A stretch of DNA of 64,000 nt from an uncultured Aquimarina sp. (lineage in GTDB: Bacteria; Bacteroidota; Bacteroidia; Flavobacteriales; Flavobacteriaceae). Every line of letters starts with the position of its first letter. Positions within the stretch are counted from its first letter, which is position 1. The DNA lies in NCBI GenBank assembly GCA_947498935.1, contig CANMMM010000004.1, forward strand, positions 124,001 to 188,000. The letters are read 5' to 3'. The position numbers and the translations under genes are program-made. A model generated the notes under the pieces. It saw nothing but the letters and a program-made list of their open reading frames with translations. It was not told the DNA's origin and did not search any database. Below, piece by piece: positions 25,920-34,468 of this stretch.

Positions 25920-26600
25920 ATGTTACAATTTTTTGCAAAATATAAATTCTTTGGAATCGTACTTTTTATGCTCTCTGCGATTATTATTAGTATCATTTAT
26001 TCGATTCTAAGACCGACCAAAGTATTACAAGTATACGCACCTGATCGTATCGATACTGCCTTGGTAGATAGTACGGTGCAGCATGTGCGTAAGTATCATA
26101 CGATTGCCGATTTTAGATTACAGAATCAATTGGGGCAGGAAGTAACCGCAGCTGATTATAAGGATAAGATCTATGTAGCGGATTTCTTTTTTACTACCTG
26201 CCAGACGATATGCCCTATCATGACAGGGAATATGAAACAATTACAAGAGGCACTGATAGCAGAGGAGGAGGTGTTATTATTATCTCACACCGTATTACCT
26301 GAGATAGACACCGTACAGCAATTGCAAAAATATGCCTTGCAGAAAGGAGTCAATCCTGCGAAGTGGAACTTGGTTACGGGCGATAAAAAGCAGATTTATG
26401 AATTGGCTAGAAAATCGTACTTAGTGGCCAAGTCAGATGGCGATGGAGGGCCATATGATATGATTCATACAGAGAATTTTGTTTTAGTCGATCCTCAAAA
26501 ACGAATCAGAGGATTCTATGATGGTACGAATCCCGAAGAAATTGACCGCTTATTAGAAGAAATTAAAATTCTGCAGCAAGAGCTTCATGGAAAGCAATAA
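25920..26600 (+). CDS. SCO1/SenC family protein (copper delivery or thiol-redox)
   Basis: The protein has 226 residues from the ATG at 25920. One N-terminal membrane anchor (residues 9-30) is followed by a thioredoxin-fold domain in the periplasm. Copper ligands C94 and C98 (FFTTCQTICPI) and H183 (DMIHTENFVLVD) are all present. SCO proteins deliver copper to the CuA site of cytochrome oxidase or act as thiol-disulfide reductases. A GTG 27 bases upstream is open but sits in the promoter box. A type B hairpin element lies 66 bases downstream. Confidence 0.88.
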   Translation: MLQFFAKYKFFGIVLFMLSAIIISIIYSILRPTKVLQVYAPDRIDTALVDSTVQHVRKYHTIADFRLQNQLGQEVTAADYKDKIYVADFFFTTCQTICPIMTGNMKQLQEALIAEEEVLLLSHTVLPEIDTVQQLQKYALQKGVNPAKWNLVTGDKKQIYELARKSYLVAKSDGDGGPYDMIHTENFVLVDPQKRIRGFYDGTNPEEIDRLLEEIKILQQELHGKQ

Positions 26601-26666
26601 GGTGCTGAAGTGGTGTATACTTCTTGATTTCAGAAAAGAACTAAGATGTTGTGCTCCTTTTCTTTT

Positions 26667-26754
26667 GCGTTAGGGATAGTAATGGAAATCCCACAGCCCG
26701 AGGATAGGAGGGCGAGGAATTGCAATGGATAGCCCGACCCTTGTGGTAACGCCC
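26667..26754 (+). repeat. Dispersed hairpin element, copy 4 (type B)
   Basis: Conserved ends GCGTTAGGGATAG and GGATAGCCCGACCC...GGTAACGCCC enclose a different centre: GGAAATCCCACA, then a stem GCCC / GGGC around GAGGATAGGA, then GAGGAATTG. The same frame with a different stem occurs at 49319. It lies between the SCO and feoA genes. Confidence 0.8.
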
Positions 26755-26834
26755 TAAACTATTTGAGCTTTAAATGTATCGTTATAAGAACTGCTTTTTT
26801 AGGGGATTGATTTTTCCAATCGTTTTTTTTGACT

Positions 26835-26842
26835 TACTTTTG
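26835..26842 (+). promoter_or_regulatory. -7 box of the feo operon
   Basis: TACTTTTG fits TAnnTTTG, 28 bases before the TTG start of feoA. The nearest upstream TTG is 25 bases away, longer than normal, so only the -7 box is proposed. Confidence 0.35.
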
Positions 26843-26870
26843 CTCTGTTTAAAATTAATCTAAATAAAGG

Positions 26871-27098
26871 TTGAAAACTACGATTGCAGATTTGAAGCTA
26901 GGAGAGCGGGCGTGTATCAAAGAGATTACTTCAGATGCGATACCTCTAAAGTTATTAGAAATGGGGTGTCTGCCAGGTAATGAAGTCCAATTGTTACAAA
27001 CAGCTCCTTTCCAGTGTCCTATGTATTTACGGATCAATGGGAGTCATTTAGCGATACGAAAAGAGATTGCTGCGCAAATAGAGGTGCAGCGTATTTAA
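26871..27098 (+). CDS. feoA: FeoA ferrous iron transport accessory protein
   Basis: The 75-residue SH3-fold protein starts at a TTG preceded by AAAGG. The pattern LKLGERACIKEI...LKLLEMGCLPGNEVQLLQ...LRINGSHLAIRKE is typical of FeoA (MG.xPG...R..G..lalr). It supports the FeoB transporter at the cytoplasmic membrane. The stop is 15 bases before the feoB start, so the two are co-transcribed. Confidence 0.9.
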   Translation: MKTTIADLKLGERACIKEITSDAIPLKLLEMGCLPGNEVQLLQTAPFQCPMYLRINGSHLAIRKEIAAQIEVQRI

Positions 27099-27113
27099 GG
27101 AAGAAGAAAAGCT

Positions 27114-29207
27114 ATGGCGAAGCAAATCAAAGTTTCACTTATCGGAAACCCCAATACGGGTAAGACATCAGTATTTAATCTCCTTACAGGACTGAATCAG
27201 CAGGTAGGGAACTATCCTGGGATTACTGTAGAGAAGAAAGAAGGGGTTTGTAAATTACCTCGTGGTGTAAAGGCACACATCTTAGACCTACCAGGAACGT
27301 ATAGCCTCAATGCCTCTTCATTAGATGAGAATGTGGTGGTAGAGATCTTACTTAATTCTAAGGACAAAGACTATCCAGATGTAGCTGTGGTAGTCAGTGA
27401 TATAGAAAACCTAAAGCGTAATCTACTCCTATTTACGCAGATCAAAGATTTAGGAATTCCTACGATTCTAGCCATCAATATGGCAGATCGAATGCAGCGT
27501 AGAGGTATATCGCTAGATATACCACTGTTAGAAAGTCAGCTACATACCAAAATAGCCTTGATCAGTGCTCGTAAAAACCAAGGAATCGATCTGCTAAAGG
27601 AACTGATCTATGATTATAAAAAATTATCGGTAACCCCTTGTGTGGATGCACTATCATTTGCACCAGAGTATTTCGATAGACTAAAAAAAGTATTTCCTAC
27701 CCAATCGATTTATAAATTGTGGTTGGTGATTACTCAGGATGTCAATTTTAGGAAAGTCGATAAAAAAATAGCGGATATCAAACCCGATTTTGAGCTGAAA
27801 TCTGATAGTGAATTAAAGCGTTATCAGCAGAAAGAAACGATCAAACGCTATCAGTTTATAAATAAGGCACTGGACGAAGGTATGCAGGTAGACCAGAGTG
27901 CCGCTACAGGATTACGAGAGCGATTGGACCGCGTACTCACGCACAAGGTTTGGGGGTATGTCATCTTTTTTGCTATTTTATTGGTTATTTTTCAGGCGAT
28001 CTATGACTGGGCATCCTATCCGATGGATTGGATAGATGAAGGGTTTGCATGGCTAAGCGAAACAGTGAAGCAAGTACTACCCGCAGGGCCATTTGTAGAT
28101 TTGATCACCGATGGAATCATACCGGGATTAGGAGGAGTGGTGATTTTTATACCACAAATCGCCTTTTTGTTTTTCTTTATCTCTATTCTCGAAGAAAGCG
28201 GGTATATGAGTAGAGTTGTTTTTTTAATGGATCGCGTGATGCGTAGATTCGGGCTTAGTGGAAAAAGTGTAGTTCCCTTAATCTCTGGAACTGCCTGTGC
28301 CATTCCTGCCGTAATGGCTACCCGAAATATAGAAAGCTGGAAAGAACGATTGATTACGATCCTAGTCGTACCTTTTACCACTTGTTCAGCACGCTTGCCC
28401 GTATACCTGATCATCATCGCATTGGTCATACCAGATAAAACACTGGGAGGGATTTTTGGCTATCAGAGTCTGGTACTAATGGCGCTTTATTTCTTAGGTT
28501 TTATCACGGCTGTAGGTGCTGCATGGATATTGCATAAACTCCTAAAAATGCCGAATAAAACCTATTTCGTCATCGAAATGCCAGGTTATAAAATGCCACT
28601 GTTTAAGAATGTAGCGATCAATGTGTTTGAAAAAACAAAGTCATTTATAGTAGATGCAGGTAAAATTATATTAGCTATATCCATTATATTGTGGGCATTG
28701 GCCAGTTTTGGGCCTACCGATCAGTTTACTGATGCAGAGGAGATCGTAGCCCAAGCCAATCCTGAATTGTCAGGAGAGGCACTGGATCAGAAAATAGCAT
28801 CCCATAAATTAGAATATTCATTCATCGGATATGCAGGAAAAGCCATTGCGCCTATTGTAGCCCCATTAGGTTATGATTGGAAAATAGGTATTGGTGTGAT
28901 TACATCTTTTGCCGCTAGAGAAGTATTTGTAGGTACATTGGCTACCATCTATAGCGTAGGGAGTGACGAAGAAGAAACGATTAAAAACAGAATGGCAGCC
29001 GAGATCAATCCCACTACGGGAGCTCCACTCTTTAATTTCGCTACAGGAATCTCTTTATTATTATTCTATGCCTTTGCGATGCAATGCGTGAGCACATTAG
29101 CCATCGTAAAAAGGGAAACCAACGGATGGAAATGGCCTATCATACAATTGGTATCTATGAGTGTGCTAGCATACGTAGCAGCCTTAATAGCCTATCAATT
29201 ACTTTAG
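27114..29207 (+). CDS. feoB: FeoB ferrous iron transporter
   Basis: The 697-residue protein has an N-terminal G domain with G1 GNPNTGKTS (residues 11-19), G3 DLPG and G4 NMAD. A helical spacer domain follows, then a membrane domain with about eight helices that includes the Cys/Gly-rich gate blocks ISGTACAIPAVMATR and VVPFTTCSARLPVYL. It imports Fe(II) across the inner membrane in a GTP-dependent manner. It is flanked by feoA and by a small Cys-rich membrane protein typical of Bacteroidota feo loci. Confidence 0.95.
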   Translation: MAKQIKVSLIGNPNTGKTSVFNLLTGLNQQVGNYPGITVEKKEGVCKLPRGVKAHILDLPGTYSLNASSLDENVVVEILLNSKDKDYPDVAVVVSDIENLKRNLLLFTQIKDLGIPTILAINMADRMQRRGISLDIPLLESQLHTKIALISARKNQGIDLLKELIYDYKKLSVTPCVDALSFAPEYFDRLKKVFPTQSIYKLWLVITQDVNFRKVDKKIADIKPDFELKSDSELKRYQQKETIKRYQFINKALDEGMQVDQSAATGLRERLDRVLTHKVWGYVIFFAILLVIFQAIYDWASYPMDWIDEGFAWLSETVKQVLPAGPFVDLITDGIIPGLGGVVIFIPQIAFLFFFISILEESGYMSRVVFLMDRVMRRFGLSGKSVVPLISGTACAIPAVMATRNIESWKERLITILVVPFTTCSARLPVYLIIIALVIPDKTLGGIFGYQSLVLMALYFLGFITAVGAAWILHKLLKMPNKTYFVIEMPGYKMPLFKNVAINVFEKTKSFIVDAGKIILAISIILWALASFGPTDQFTDAEEIVAQANPELSGEALDQKIASHKLEYSFIGYAGKAIAPIVAPLGYDWKIGIGVITSFAAREVFVGTLATIYSVGSDEEETIKNRMAAEINPTTGAPLFNFATGISLLLFYAFAMQCVSTLAIVKRETNGWKWPIIQLVSMSVLAYVAALIAYQLL

Positions 29208-29248
29208 TAATATTGTAAGTTTTTGTATATTATACAGACCGTTTGCCT

Positions 29249-29410
29249 ATGAATTTGATGATACAATACATATTAGTCAGTCTCACCGTAGCAATAGCCA
29301 TAGGCTATCTGTTTAAAAAATTCGTTGGCAGACCTACAGCAGTTACTACAGGCGCTAATAAGCGTGCTTGTGGCACTACTGGCTGTGGATGTGCTGCTAC
29401 TAAGAAATAA
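29249..29410 (+). CDS. FeoB-associated Cys-rich membrane protein
   Basis: The 53-residue protein has one membrane helix (YILVSLTVAIAIGYLFKKFV) and a Cys-rich tail (ACGTTGCGCAATKK). This arrangement fits the FeoB-associated Cys-rich family (TM plus short Cys motif). It probably assists FeoB or handles iron on the cytoplasmic side. It begins 41 bases after feoB. Confidence 0.8.
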   Translation: MNLMIQYILVSLTVAIAIGYLFKKFVGRPTAVTTGANKRACGTTGCGCAATKK

Positions 29411-29453
29411 GCTTTCTAGCACTGTTGTGTACGTAGTTTTTGTATGATTTTTT

Positions 29454-29539
29454 GGGCGTTACCACAGGGGTCGGGCTATCCGCTATATCTTTTTGTTTTG
29501 AAAAGAAAACAAAAAGGATGCCGCTGCTATCCCTAACGC
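29454..29539 (-). repeat. Dispersed hairpin element, copy 5 (type A)
   Basis: The minus strand begins GCGTTAGGGATAGCAGCGGC and ends GGTAACGCCC. The central stem is CCTTTTTGTTTTC / GAAAACAAAAAG. It lies 44 bases after the feo operon and marks the left side of the accessory island. Confidence 0.85.
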
Positions 29540-29557
29540 GAAATAACATATATTAGA

Positions 29558-29658
29558 AAAAGAAAACCAGTTACAGTGCTGTAATTGGTTTTTTATCATT
29601 CAGTTAGTATTTGCTTACTCTTATGGAAGTCCTAGTTGCAAACTCGAACGAGCGCATA
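29558..29658 (+). repeat. Left direct repeat flanking the YefM/YoeB locus
   Basis: This 101-base block is about 85% identical to 30323-30423. It starts with a terminator-like hairpin (AAAACCAGTTACAG / CTGTAATTGGTTTT) and ends with AGTTGCAAACTCGAAC followed by GCGCATA. The toxin stop lies seven bases inside it. Confidence 0.75.
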
Positions 29659-29664
29659 CTTGGC

Positions 29665-29925
29665 TTATCTGCCGTAATGATAACGACAAGCTGCTATCAA
29701 TAGATGATCCTTTTCGTATTTGTAAACCAATCGATGTTCTGATGTAATACGTCTTGACCAATATCCTTGTAAATCCCCTTTTAAAGCTTCTGGTTTTCCT
29801 ATGCCCTCAAAAGGAGTACGCGTACAACTTTTAATGAGTTCATTGATGCGTTTTACTATTTTTTTATCGACTTTCTGCCAATACAAATAATCTTCCCAAG
29901 AGGAAGTAGACCAAATTAATTTCAT
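29665..29925 (-). CDS. yoeB: YoeB-type toxin (ribosome-dependent mRNA interferase)
   Basis: The 86-residue RelE-superfamily protein shows all the key YoeB residues at their standard positions: E46, R65, H83 and Y84 (PEALKGDLQG, SRRITSEHRLVY, RYHYGR). It should cleave mRNA in the ribosomal A site when free of antitoxin. It abuts the antitoxin gene with no intergenic base, as in other yefM-yoeB pairs. The locus is bracketed by direct repeats, a sign of mobility. Confidence 0.93.
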   Translation of the reverse strand: MKLIWSTSSWEDYLYWQKVDKKIVKRINELIKSCTRTPFEGIGKPEALKGDLQGYWSRRITSEHRLVYKYEKDHLLIAACRYHYGR

Positions 29926-30174
29926 TTATTCGATTACATCTTTCTCGATTCCGTTACCTGCTTCTAGTTCCTTGATAGCGTCTAATAAGACGTCTCTATT
30001 TTTACCAGTCAGCAGATAGGCAGTTTCTTTTAATGAGTTGTATTCATCCAATGATATTAATACCAGATCTTTACCGTTTTTACGCTTTATGATGACATCA
30101 CTTACATCATTGACTACTTTATCGAACCAATGTTTTAGATTTGCACGAAAATCTGTATAATTTACTGTATCCAT
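29926..30174 (-). CDS. yefM: YefM/Phd-family antitoxin
   Basis: The 82-residue protein has an N-terminal Phd/YefM DNA-binding fold (NYTDFRANLKHWFDKVV, then the VIIKRKNGKDLVLISLDEYN block). An acidic, probably flexible C-terminus would neutralise YoeB. The gene is first in the pair. The -7 box begins only five bases upstream of its ATG, next to a GTAC palindrome that probably serves autoregulation. Confidence 0.92.
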   Translation of the reverse strand: MDTVNYTDFRANLKHWFDKVVNDVSDVIIKRKNGKDLVLISLDEYNSLKETAYLLTGKNRDVLLDAIKELEAGNGIEKDVIE

Positions 30175-30178
30175 ACAG

Positions 30179-30214
30179 CAAAGATAATAAAAAGTACTTA
30201 AAAACGTACTTTTT
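30179..30214 (-). promoter_or_regulatory. yefM promoter with palindromic operator
   Basis: On the minus strand TATCTTTG (30186-30179) is a -7 box ending five bases before the ATG, implying a leaderless or nearly leaderless mRNA. Immediately upstream, AAAAAGTAC / GTACTTTTT (30189-30197 and 30206-30214) form a perfect palindrome suitable for YefM dimer binding. Confidence 0.55.
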
Positions 30215-30719
30215 AGGTCTGTAGTGTATATGGATAAACTGGTGCAAGGTTTGTAACTTGTACCGCTGCCTAACTGTTACGGCAGCTGATGCAGACGAGA
30301 ACTAACCAGAAACACATAGTGCAAAAGAAAACTAGTTACAGTGCTGTAACTGGTTTTTATCATTTAGTGAGGATTTGCTTATTTCATAGGGAAGTCCGAG
30401 TTGCAAACTCGAACTAGCGCATATGATAGCCTAGCGGGGTAGTGGTGTTACTACATGTGTAAAAACCATACTGCTAAAATGTGTTTTGTGTAAAGCTATA
30501 AAATGCAGTAAAAAGATATAATCAAAAAAGATAATGCGCAGGGGCTATTATGTGCTTTTTTGTGTTTAAAAAATGGGGAAATTGCATTGGTTTTTGCTTA
30601 AAAATCCCCCAAAGTTACCATTAAAATAATTAAAAAATGGTATAGCGTATTTGGTAAGATATATCTAGTTTTGTCTTGTAAATCAATAGTTTAATCGGTG
30701 AATTATAAAGACAAGAAGC
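30215..30719. other. Intergenic region, direct repeat only
   Basis: Apart from the repeat at 30323-30423, I see no gene in this 505-base stretch. It becomes clearly AT-rich from about 30540, where the island genes begin. Confidence 0.5.
30323..30423 (+). repeat. Right direct repeat flanking the YefM/YoeB locus
   Basis: This is the second copy of the 101-base block at 29558. It has the same AAAACTAGTTACAG / CTGTAACTGGTTTT hairpin and AGTTGCAAACTCGAAC...GCGCATA end. The pair is in direct orientation with the toxin-antitoxin genes between. Confidence 0.75.
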
Positions 30720-30917
30720 ATGAGAGTATCCAAAAAAAACAATGTATCTAAAAAAGCCTTTTTTCTTCAATTTCTTTTTTTAATATTAGCTTTATCAATT
30801 ATTAGTTGTAGTACTACAACTATTGATGAAGAAGTAGGTATACATGAAATCAACAAAAAACCAACAACATACCTCCTCGGAAAAGGGGAAGTCCAATCTC
30901 CAGCGGATAGGGATTAA
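30720..30917 (+). CDS. Small lipoprotein-like protein
   Basis: The 65-residue ORF has a basic N-terminus, a hydrophobic stretch and a lipobox-like ILALSIISCS (Cys near residue 30), then a short tail ending GKGEVQSPADRD. Its last 74 bases overlap, in another frame, the start of the next gene. This resembles nested small lipoprotein/membrane pairs, but no family is recognised. It may be the true first gene of the short plus-strand operon, or chance. Confidence 0.4.
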   Translation: MRVSKKNNVSKKAFFLQFLFLILALSIISCSTTTIDEEVGIHEINKKPTTYLLGKGEVQSPADRD

Positions 30918-31530
30918 TAAGTTTATAAATGTATTTATCATTTTATCTGTCATTATAGGAGCTATAGCTCCTTTTTTGCATATATTTTTCTCAAAGGAAT
31001 CTACTGATAAAATAGTTGGTTTTAATAATATGCGTTCATTTTTGTTTGCTATAGGTTTGCCTGTTTCCTTATTTGTAATTTCCTTATTTGTTGCTTTTAT
31101 GTCTAATTTACTAGAACTAAGAGCATACAAAAAAAGTATACAAGTAAGCAGTTTGGTTTTTATATCAATAGCATTATATTTTATAATATGGACATTTTGG
31201 TATAGAGATGATTTCGATATTTATTTGTATTACACTTTTATAGGTGTGATTTCAATTTCTTCTGCTTATGTAATCTATAATCTGCTAAAAATAAGCACTC
31301 AAAAATTAAAAGCACTTCATTCAGTTTCCGAAAAAATACCAAAATTAGAATCAGATATAGAATATGTAAACGGTATAGCTGATTTAATGCCTGAAAATGA
31401 AGATACTGTGACCTACAAGGCTATGTTAGATACCACGGGAGATGATCTTAGGGAAACCTATATAAAAATTAAGAAAGACTTACAATTAGGAGCTGAAAAC
31501 TCTAAAATTTTAGAAGGAAAGAAATCTTAG
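30844..31530 (+). CDS. Membrane protein with C-terminal coiled coil, unknown
   Basis: The 228-residue protein has four hydrophobic helices (from about residues 27-50, 60-85, 100-120 and 125-150), followed by a helical, charged cytoplasmic tail (KLKALHSVSEKIPKLESDIE). I know no family. The start overlaps the upstream small ORF by 74 bases. The next gene begins four bases after its stop, so the two form an operon. The stretch is AT-richer than the Feo genes, which fits transfer. Confidence 0.6.
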   Translation: MKSTKNQQHTSSEKGKSNLQRIGINKFINVFIILSVIIGAIAPFLHIFFSKESTDKIVGFNNMRSFLFAIGLPVSLFVISLFVAFMSNLLELRAYKKSIQVSSLVFISIALYFIIWTFWYRDDFDIYLYYTFIGVISISSAYVIYNLLKISTQKLKALHSVSEKIPKLESDIEYVNGIADLMPENEDTVTYKAMLDTTGDDLRETYIKIKKDLQLGAENSKILEGKKS

Positions 31531-31533
31531 AAG

Positions 31534-31734
31534 ATGAGTGACTATACAAATGAAGAATTATATCAGCGTCTTTTGGTGAAAATGAAAGCAGAATATCACA
31601 ATTCTGAGGTGATTCAATGTTTTGTAAAGACAGAAATTAATAGAGCTTTACATGAAGATATTAATTATGAGGATATTAAGGCATTTGTAAGTATGATAAA
31701 AAAAGAAATAGAGTCAAAGAACAATAAAAATTGA
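31534..31734 (+). CDS. Small hydrophilic protein, unknown
   Basis: The 66-residue, helical, charged protein (begins MSDYTNEELYQRLLVKMKAE) lies four bases after the membrane protein gene, so the two are probably co-translated. It has no recognised motif. Confidence 0.45.
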   Translation: MSDYTNEELYQRLLVKMKAEYHNSEVIQCFVKTEINRALHEDINYEDIKAFVSMIKKEIESKNNKN

Positions 31735-31745
31735 TCTGTTTTAGC

Positions 31746-32207
31746 TTATACATTAAGATTTCTATTTTCTAGTGATTTACTGAGGTTATCAATTAAATCT
31801 TTAGCCAAATCATTATCCATAAGTAACTCTGCTGTCTTAACGGAGTATTCTTTATTAAATACAGTTTTCACAAATAAAGTCAGGATTTCTCTAACCTGCT
31901 CATCAGTACTTATGGCTTTTATAAAATTGATTTGAAAACTTCGGTCTGTGTCAGAATTTGTTATGCTTTCATTAGTTATTTGTAATAGTTGCTGTTGCTC
32001 TGTATTTAGTGACATTTCCCCAACACCAAGTACTACCCAATATATATTTAAATCGGGATAAGCGGAAATAATTTTTTCCAGTTTGTCTGTGCCAAGATTT
32101 TCACCTGTATTTAATAACGTATGGGAAAGCCCAGTATCTCTAGCAAAATCTCTTTTGCCTATACCATTTGTTTCAAGATATTTTACAATTCTTTGTTTGC
32201 TTCCCAT
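31746..32207 (-). CDS. XRE-type HTH transcriptional regulator
   Basis: The 153-residue protein has an N-terminal helix-turn-helix (RIVKYLETNGIGKRDFARDT, then GLSHTLLN...LEKIISAYPDLNIYWVVLG), the layout common to phage-repressor-like regulators of Bacteroidota. The C-terminal half is helical with no known domain. It is divergent from the 32343 gene across an AT-rich gap of 135 bases, so it may control that gene and itself. Confidence 0.75.
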   Translation of the reverse strand: MGSKQRIVKYLETNGIGKRDFARDTGLSHTLLNTGENLGTDKLEKIISAYPDLNIYWVVLGVGEMSLNTEQQQLLQITNESITNSDTDRSFQINFIKAISTDEQVREILTLFVKTVFNKEYSVKTAELLMDNDLAKDLIDNLSKSLENRNLNV

Positions 32208-32342
32208 GTTTTATTGTATAAATTGGAAAAAATATATTATATTTGGAATATATTTTTTCCAAAAGAATAGAATCCTAACAAAAATATAAAAATAACCTGA
32301 AACAGTCTTTGTTTGGTTGTGATTATAAAATCTTAAAACCTA

Positions 32343-32732
32343 ATGATTAGTAGAAAAGTAAAAAGGGAACGAGTAGAAAGTTGGATCATGAAGAATTACA
32401 AGAACTTAAAGATTAAAGCTATTGAAAGAGAGATTGATCTGCCTACTAATACATTACAAAGATTTATACAAAAGGGGACTACTATAAGTGATAAGAGAAT
32501 AACATTGGTGTATAAGTGGATACTCAAGCTACTAATTCATTGCGAAAAAGATTGGTTGTTTGCGAATTATAGCTATTTAAATATTAGTGCTGTGGAAAGA
32601 GATATAGGGCTTTCTAGTGGAGCTTTGCAGAAATATGTAAAATACAAAAGAGAATTAAAAAAAGATGCTTTTAAATTACTAATGAAATGGCAAGATGAAT
32701 TACTATCACCTCTTGAACAATGGAAGAAATAG
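32343..32732 (+). CDS. Protein of two tandem HTH-like repeats
   Basis: The 129-residue basic protein is made of two copies of one ~55-residue unit: (E)SWIMKNYKNLKIKAIERE...TNTLQRFIQKG and DWLFANYSYLNISAVERD...SGALQKYVKYK. Each copy reads like a short DNA-binding helix-turn-helix. Such internal duplication is unusual. It is divergent from the XRE regulator. The function is presumably DNA binding, by inference. Confidence 0.6.
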   Translation: MISRKVKRERVESWIMKNYKNLKIKAIEREIDLPTNTLQRFIQKGTTISDKRITLVYKWILKLLIHCEKDWLFANYSYLNISAVERDIGLSSGALQKYVKYKRELKKDAFKLLMKWQDELLSPLEQWKK

Positions 32733-32762
32733 AACCGATTGATCAAAATATTTTAAAAAACC

Positions 32763-33308
32763 ATGAAACACTCTAAAACCCCTACCAACCGCCACGCTTA
32801 TTTGCGTGCCATGCTTACCGCATTACAATTCGATATTGCGAGCTTCCTAAAACAGCTAGAACTCGGCAGTAGCTATGAGACACTGATCTACCAGTGGATT
32901 CGCACCTACTATGAAGCCGAATTTCCTATAGAACAGGCAGTAGCAGACCTGTATGCACGGCGACTGCAATGGCTAGAACTCTGTACTACCCATTATTCTT
33001 CTGTAGCCGAAAAGCTAGAAGCATATCAAAAACGGATTTTACTACGATTGCGCTACCATCCCCTCTATTTCCAAGCCTCCGAAGCTGTGTGTAAAACCGC
33101 CCAGCAGCAAGTACGTGCTTTGGTGAAGACGCAACTCTATACCCCACAACAGGTAGAGCAGAAAGTGATCCAATGGTTACGAAGCGTACACAATGATACG
33201 AATGATAATACCCCATCAGCCCCTCCAGATACGCCCCCCATAACTTTTAGCGCCATTGCCCGAGCCATGGCGCGGCAGTTTCGGTTATTAGCCAATTGTA
33301 TAGCATAA
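32763..33308 (+). CDS. Hypothetical helical protein
   Basis: The 181-residue, mostly helical protein has no signal peptide or membrane segment. Its base composition is clearly richer in G and C than the genes to either side (30.5-32.7 kb and 34.2-38.4 kb), so the local sequence mosaic suggests a different origin. The C-terminus (SAIARAMARQFRLLANCIA) is basic. No family is recognised. Confidence 0.5.
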   Translation: MKHSKTPTNRHAYLRAMLTALQFDIASFLKQLELGSSYETLIYQWIRTYYEAEFPIEQAVADLYARRLQWLELCTTHYSSVAEKLEAYQKRILLRLRYHPLYFQASEAVCKTAQQQVRALVKTQLYTPQQVEQKVIQWLRSVHNDTNDNTPSAPPDTPPITFSAIARAMARQFRLLANCIA

Positions 33309-33541
33309 AAAGACCTAGCTAGAGGAAGTGCGCCCTTCCGAAGATTGTTTGTCTCCCTTTTTATAGTGTAGAGAATGTACTTCACCCTAATACACGTTTC
33401 TGTGTATGTCATCCCGATGGCTGAGTACCTTCTTTTGCTTTAACCCGCATCGCACTATGCGAGGGGGGCAGGCTTTCTTTTGCCTATTTCAGACCAAATA
33501 TATCGATTTTTTACTCATTTACATTCTGTAACACCACCATC

Positions 33542-34021
33542 ATGTATACTCATCAAGATAGAATACTCAAACAACTCATCGTTCAACTCGATGGATTGTC
33601 TAAGCTAGAGGTTTACGACCTATTACATGTTTTAGAAACGCTCTTACTGGATCATTCATCGCCTATAGCCGCGAATCAATTGCTAGAACACTATGAACAG
33701 CGCATCGTAGAAAAACGATGTATACAGAAAACGGACAAGGGCTGTTATTATCTACACGATCACTGTATGTATCTAAAAATCTATAAATACCACAGCTTTC
33801 GAATGCCTAACATTTTTTATAGAAATGCCCTCTGCTTTAGCCTACCTAAAAAAATACAATGTTACCCCCTCACCAAACAAAACCTTCGTAAACACCTTAT
33901 ACATCCTGCTATCCAACTAGCACTCACTGCCTTCTTCGCCGAGCACAAACCCACCGCTCGCAATCCCATTACCAAACGGCTGTTGCTAATGGAGGTATTG
34001 GATGGTATTGATCCTAAATAG
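33542..34021 (+). CDS. Hypothetical protein
   Basis: The 159-residue protein starts MYTHQDRILKQLIVQLDGLS and is rich in Leu, His and Cys. I do not recognise the family. It shares the higher-GC composition of the gene before it, so the two may have arrived together. A short GGGG/CCCC hairpin (34083-34100) lies about 60 bases after its stop and could end the transcript before the peptide cluster. Confidence 0.5.
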   Translation: MYTHQDRILKQLIVQLDGLSKLEVYDLLHVLETLLLDHSSPIAANQLLEHYEQRIVEKRCIQKTDKGCYYLHDHCMYLKIYKYHSFRMPNIFYRNALCFSLPKKIQCYPLTKQNLRKHLIHPAIQLALTAFFAEHKPTARNPITKRLLLMEVLDGIDPK

Positions 34022-34278
34022 GATACGGAAAACACCTTGTAAGAATCATATATACATCGGTAAAAATCTACTTTATATCGAAAAGGGGTATTTTCCCCTT
34101 AAAAATCACAAAAAAACAGTGTACATTTTAATTGGTTAAAACACACATATATAATGTATTATGAAGCACTAGATTGAAATAGAAAAGATCAAGACATTTA
34201 AAATATCGTTGCGCAGCGATCTGGCGGAAACTGAAAAGCCTTAAACAGAGTAAGTACCTCACTACAAACAATTTTACA

Positions 34279-34437
34279 ATGAAAAAAATTGAAAATTTTA
34301 AAATTAACGTCATTTCAGATAAGGATATGACTACCTTAAAAGGAGGTGATTGTAATGGTACTGTTTCAGATCATTATCACCAATGTTCGTTTTTCCAAGA
34401 ATCATATATGGATTGGAATGATGAAGGTTGTTGTTAA
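34279..34437 (+). CDS. GRASP-with-SPASM precursor peptide 1
   Basis: The 52-residue peptide has an N-terminal leader (MKKIENFKINVISDKDMTTL) ending in KGG, the double-glycine-type leader common in Bacteroidota RiPPs. The core starts D-C-N-G-T and carries Cys at residues 25, 36, 51 and 52, Ser, Thr, Asp and Glu that could be cross-linked, and ends DWNDEGCC. The second precursor, 31 bases downstream, shares the leader and this ending. It is the first gene of the gws operon and the likely substrate of the ATP-grasp and SPASM enzymes. Confidence 0.85.
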   Translation: MKKIENFKINVISDKDMTTLKGGDCNGTVSDHYHQCSFFQESYMDWNDEGCC

Positions 34438-34468
34438 AAACGAAATATTAACTATAAAACGCATTAAA

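Noticed and set aside
30720..34021. Prophage or phage-like island
   Set aside because: Only a repressor-like HTH and unknown genes are present; there is no integrase, terminase, capsid or tail gene.
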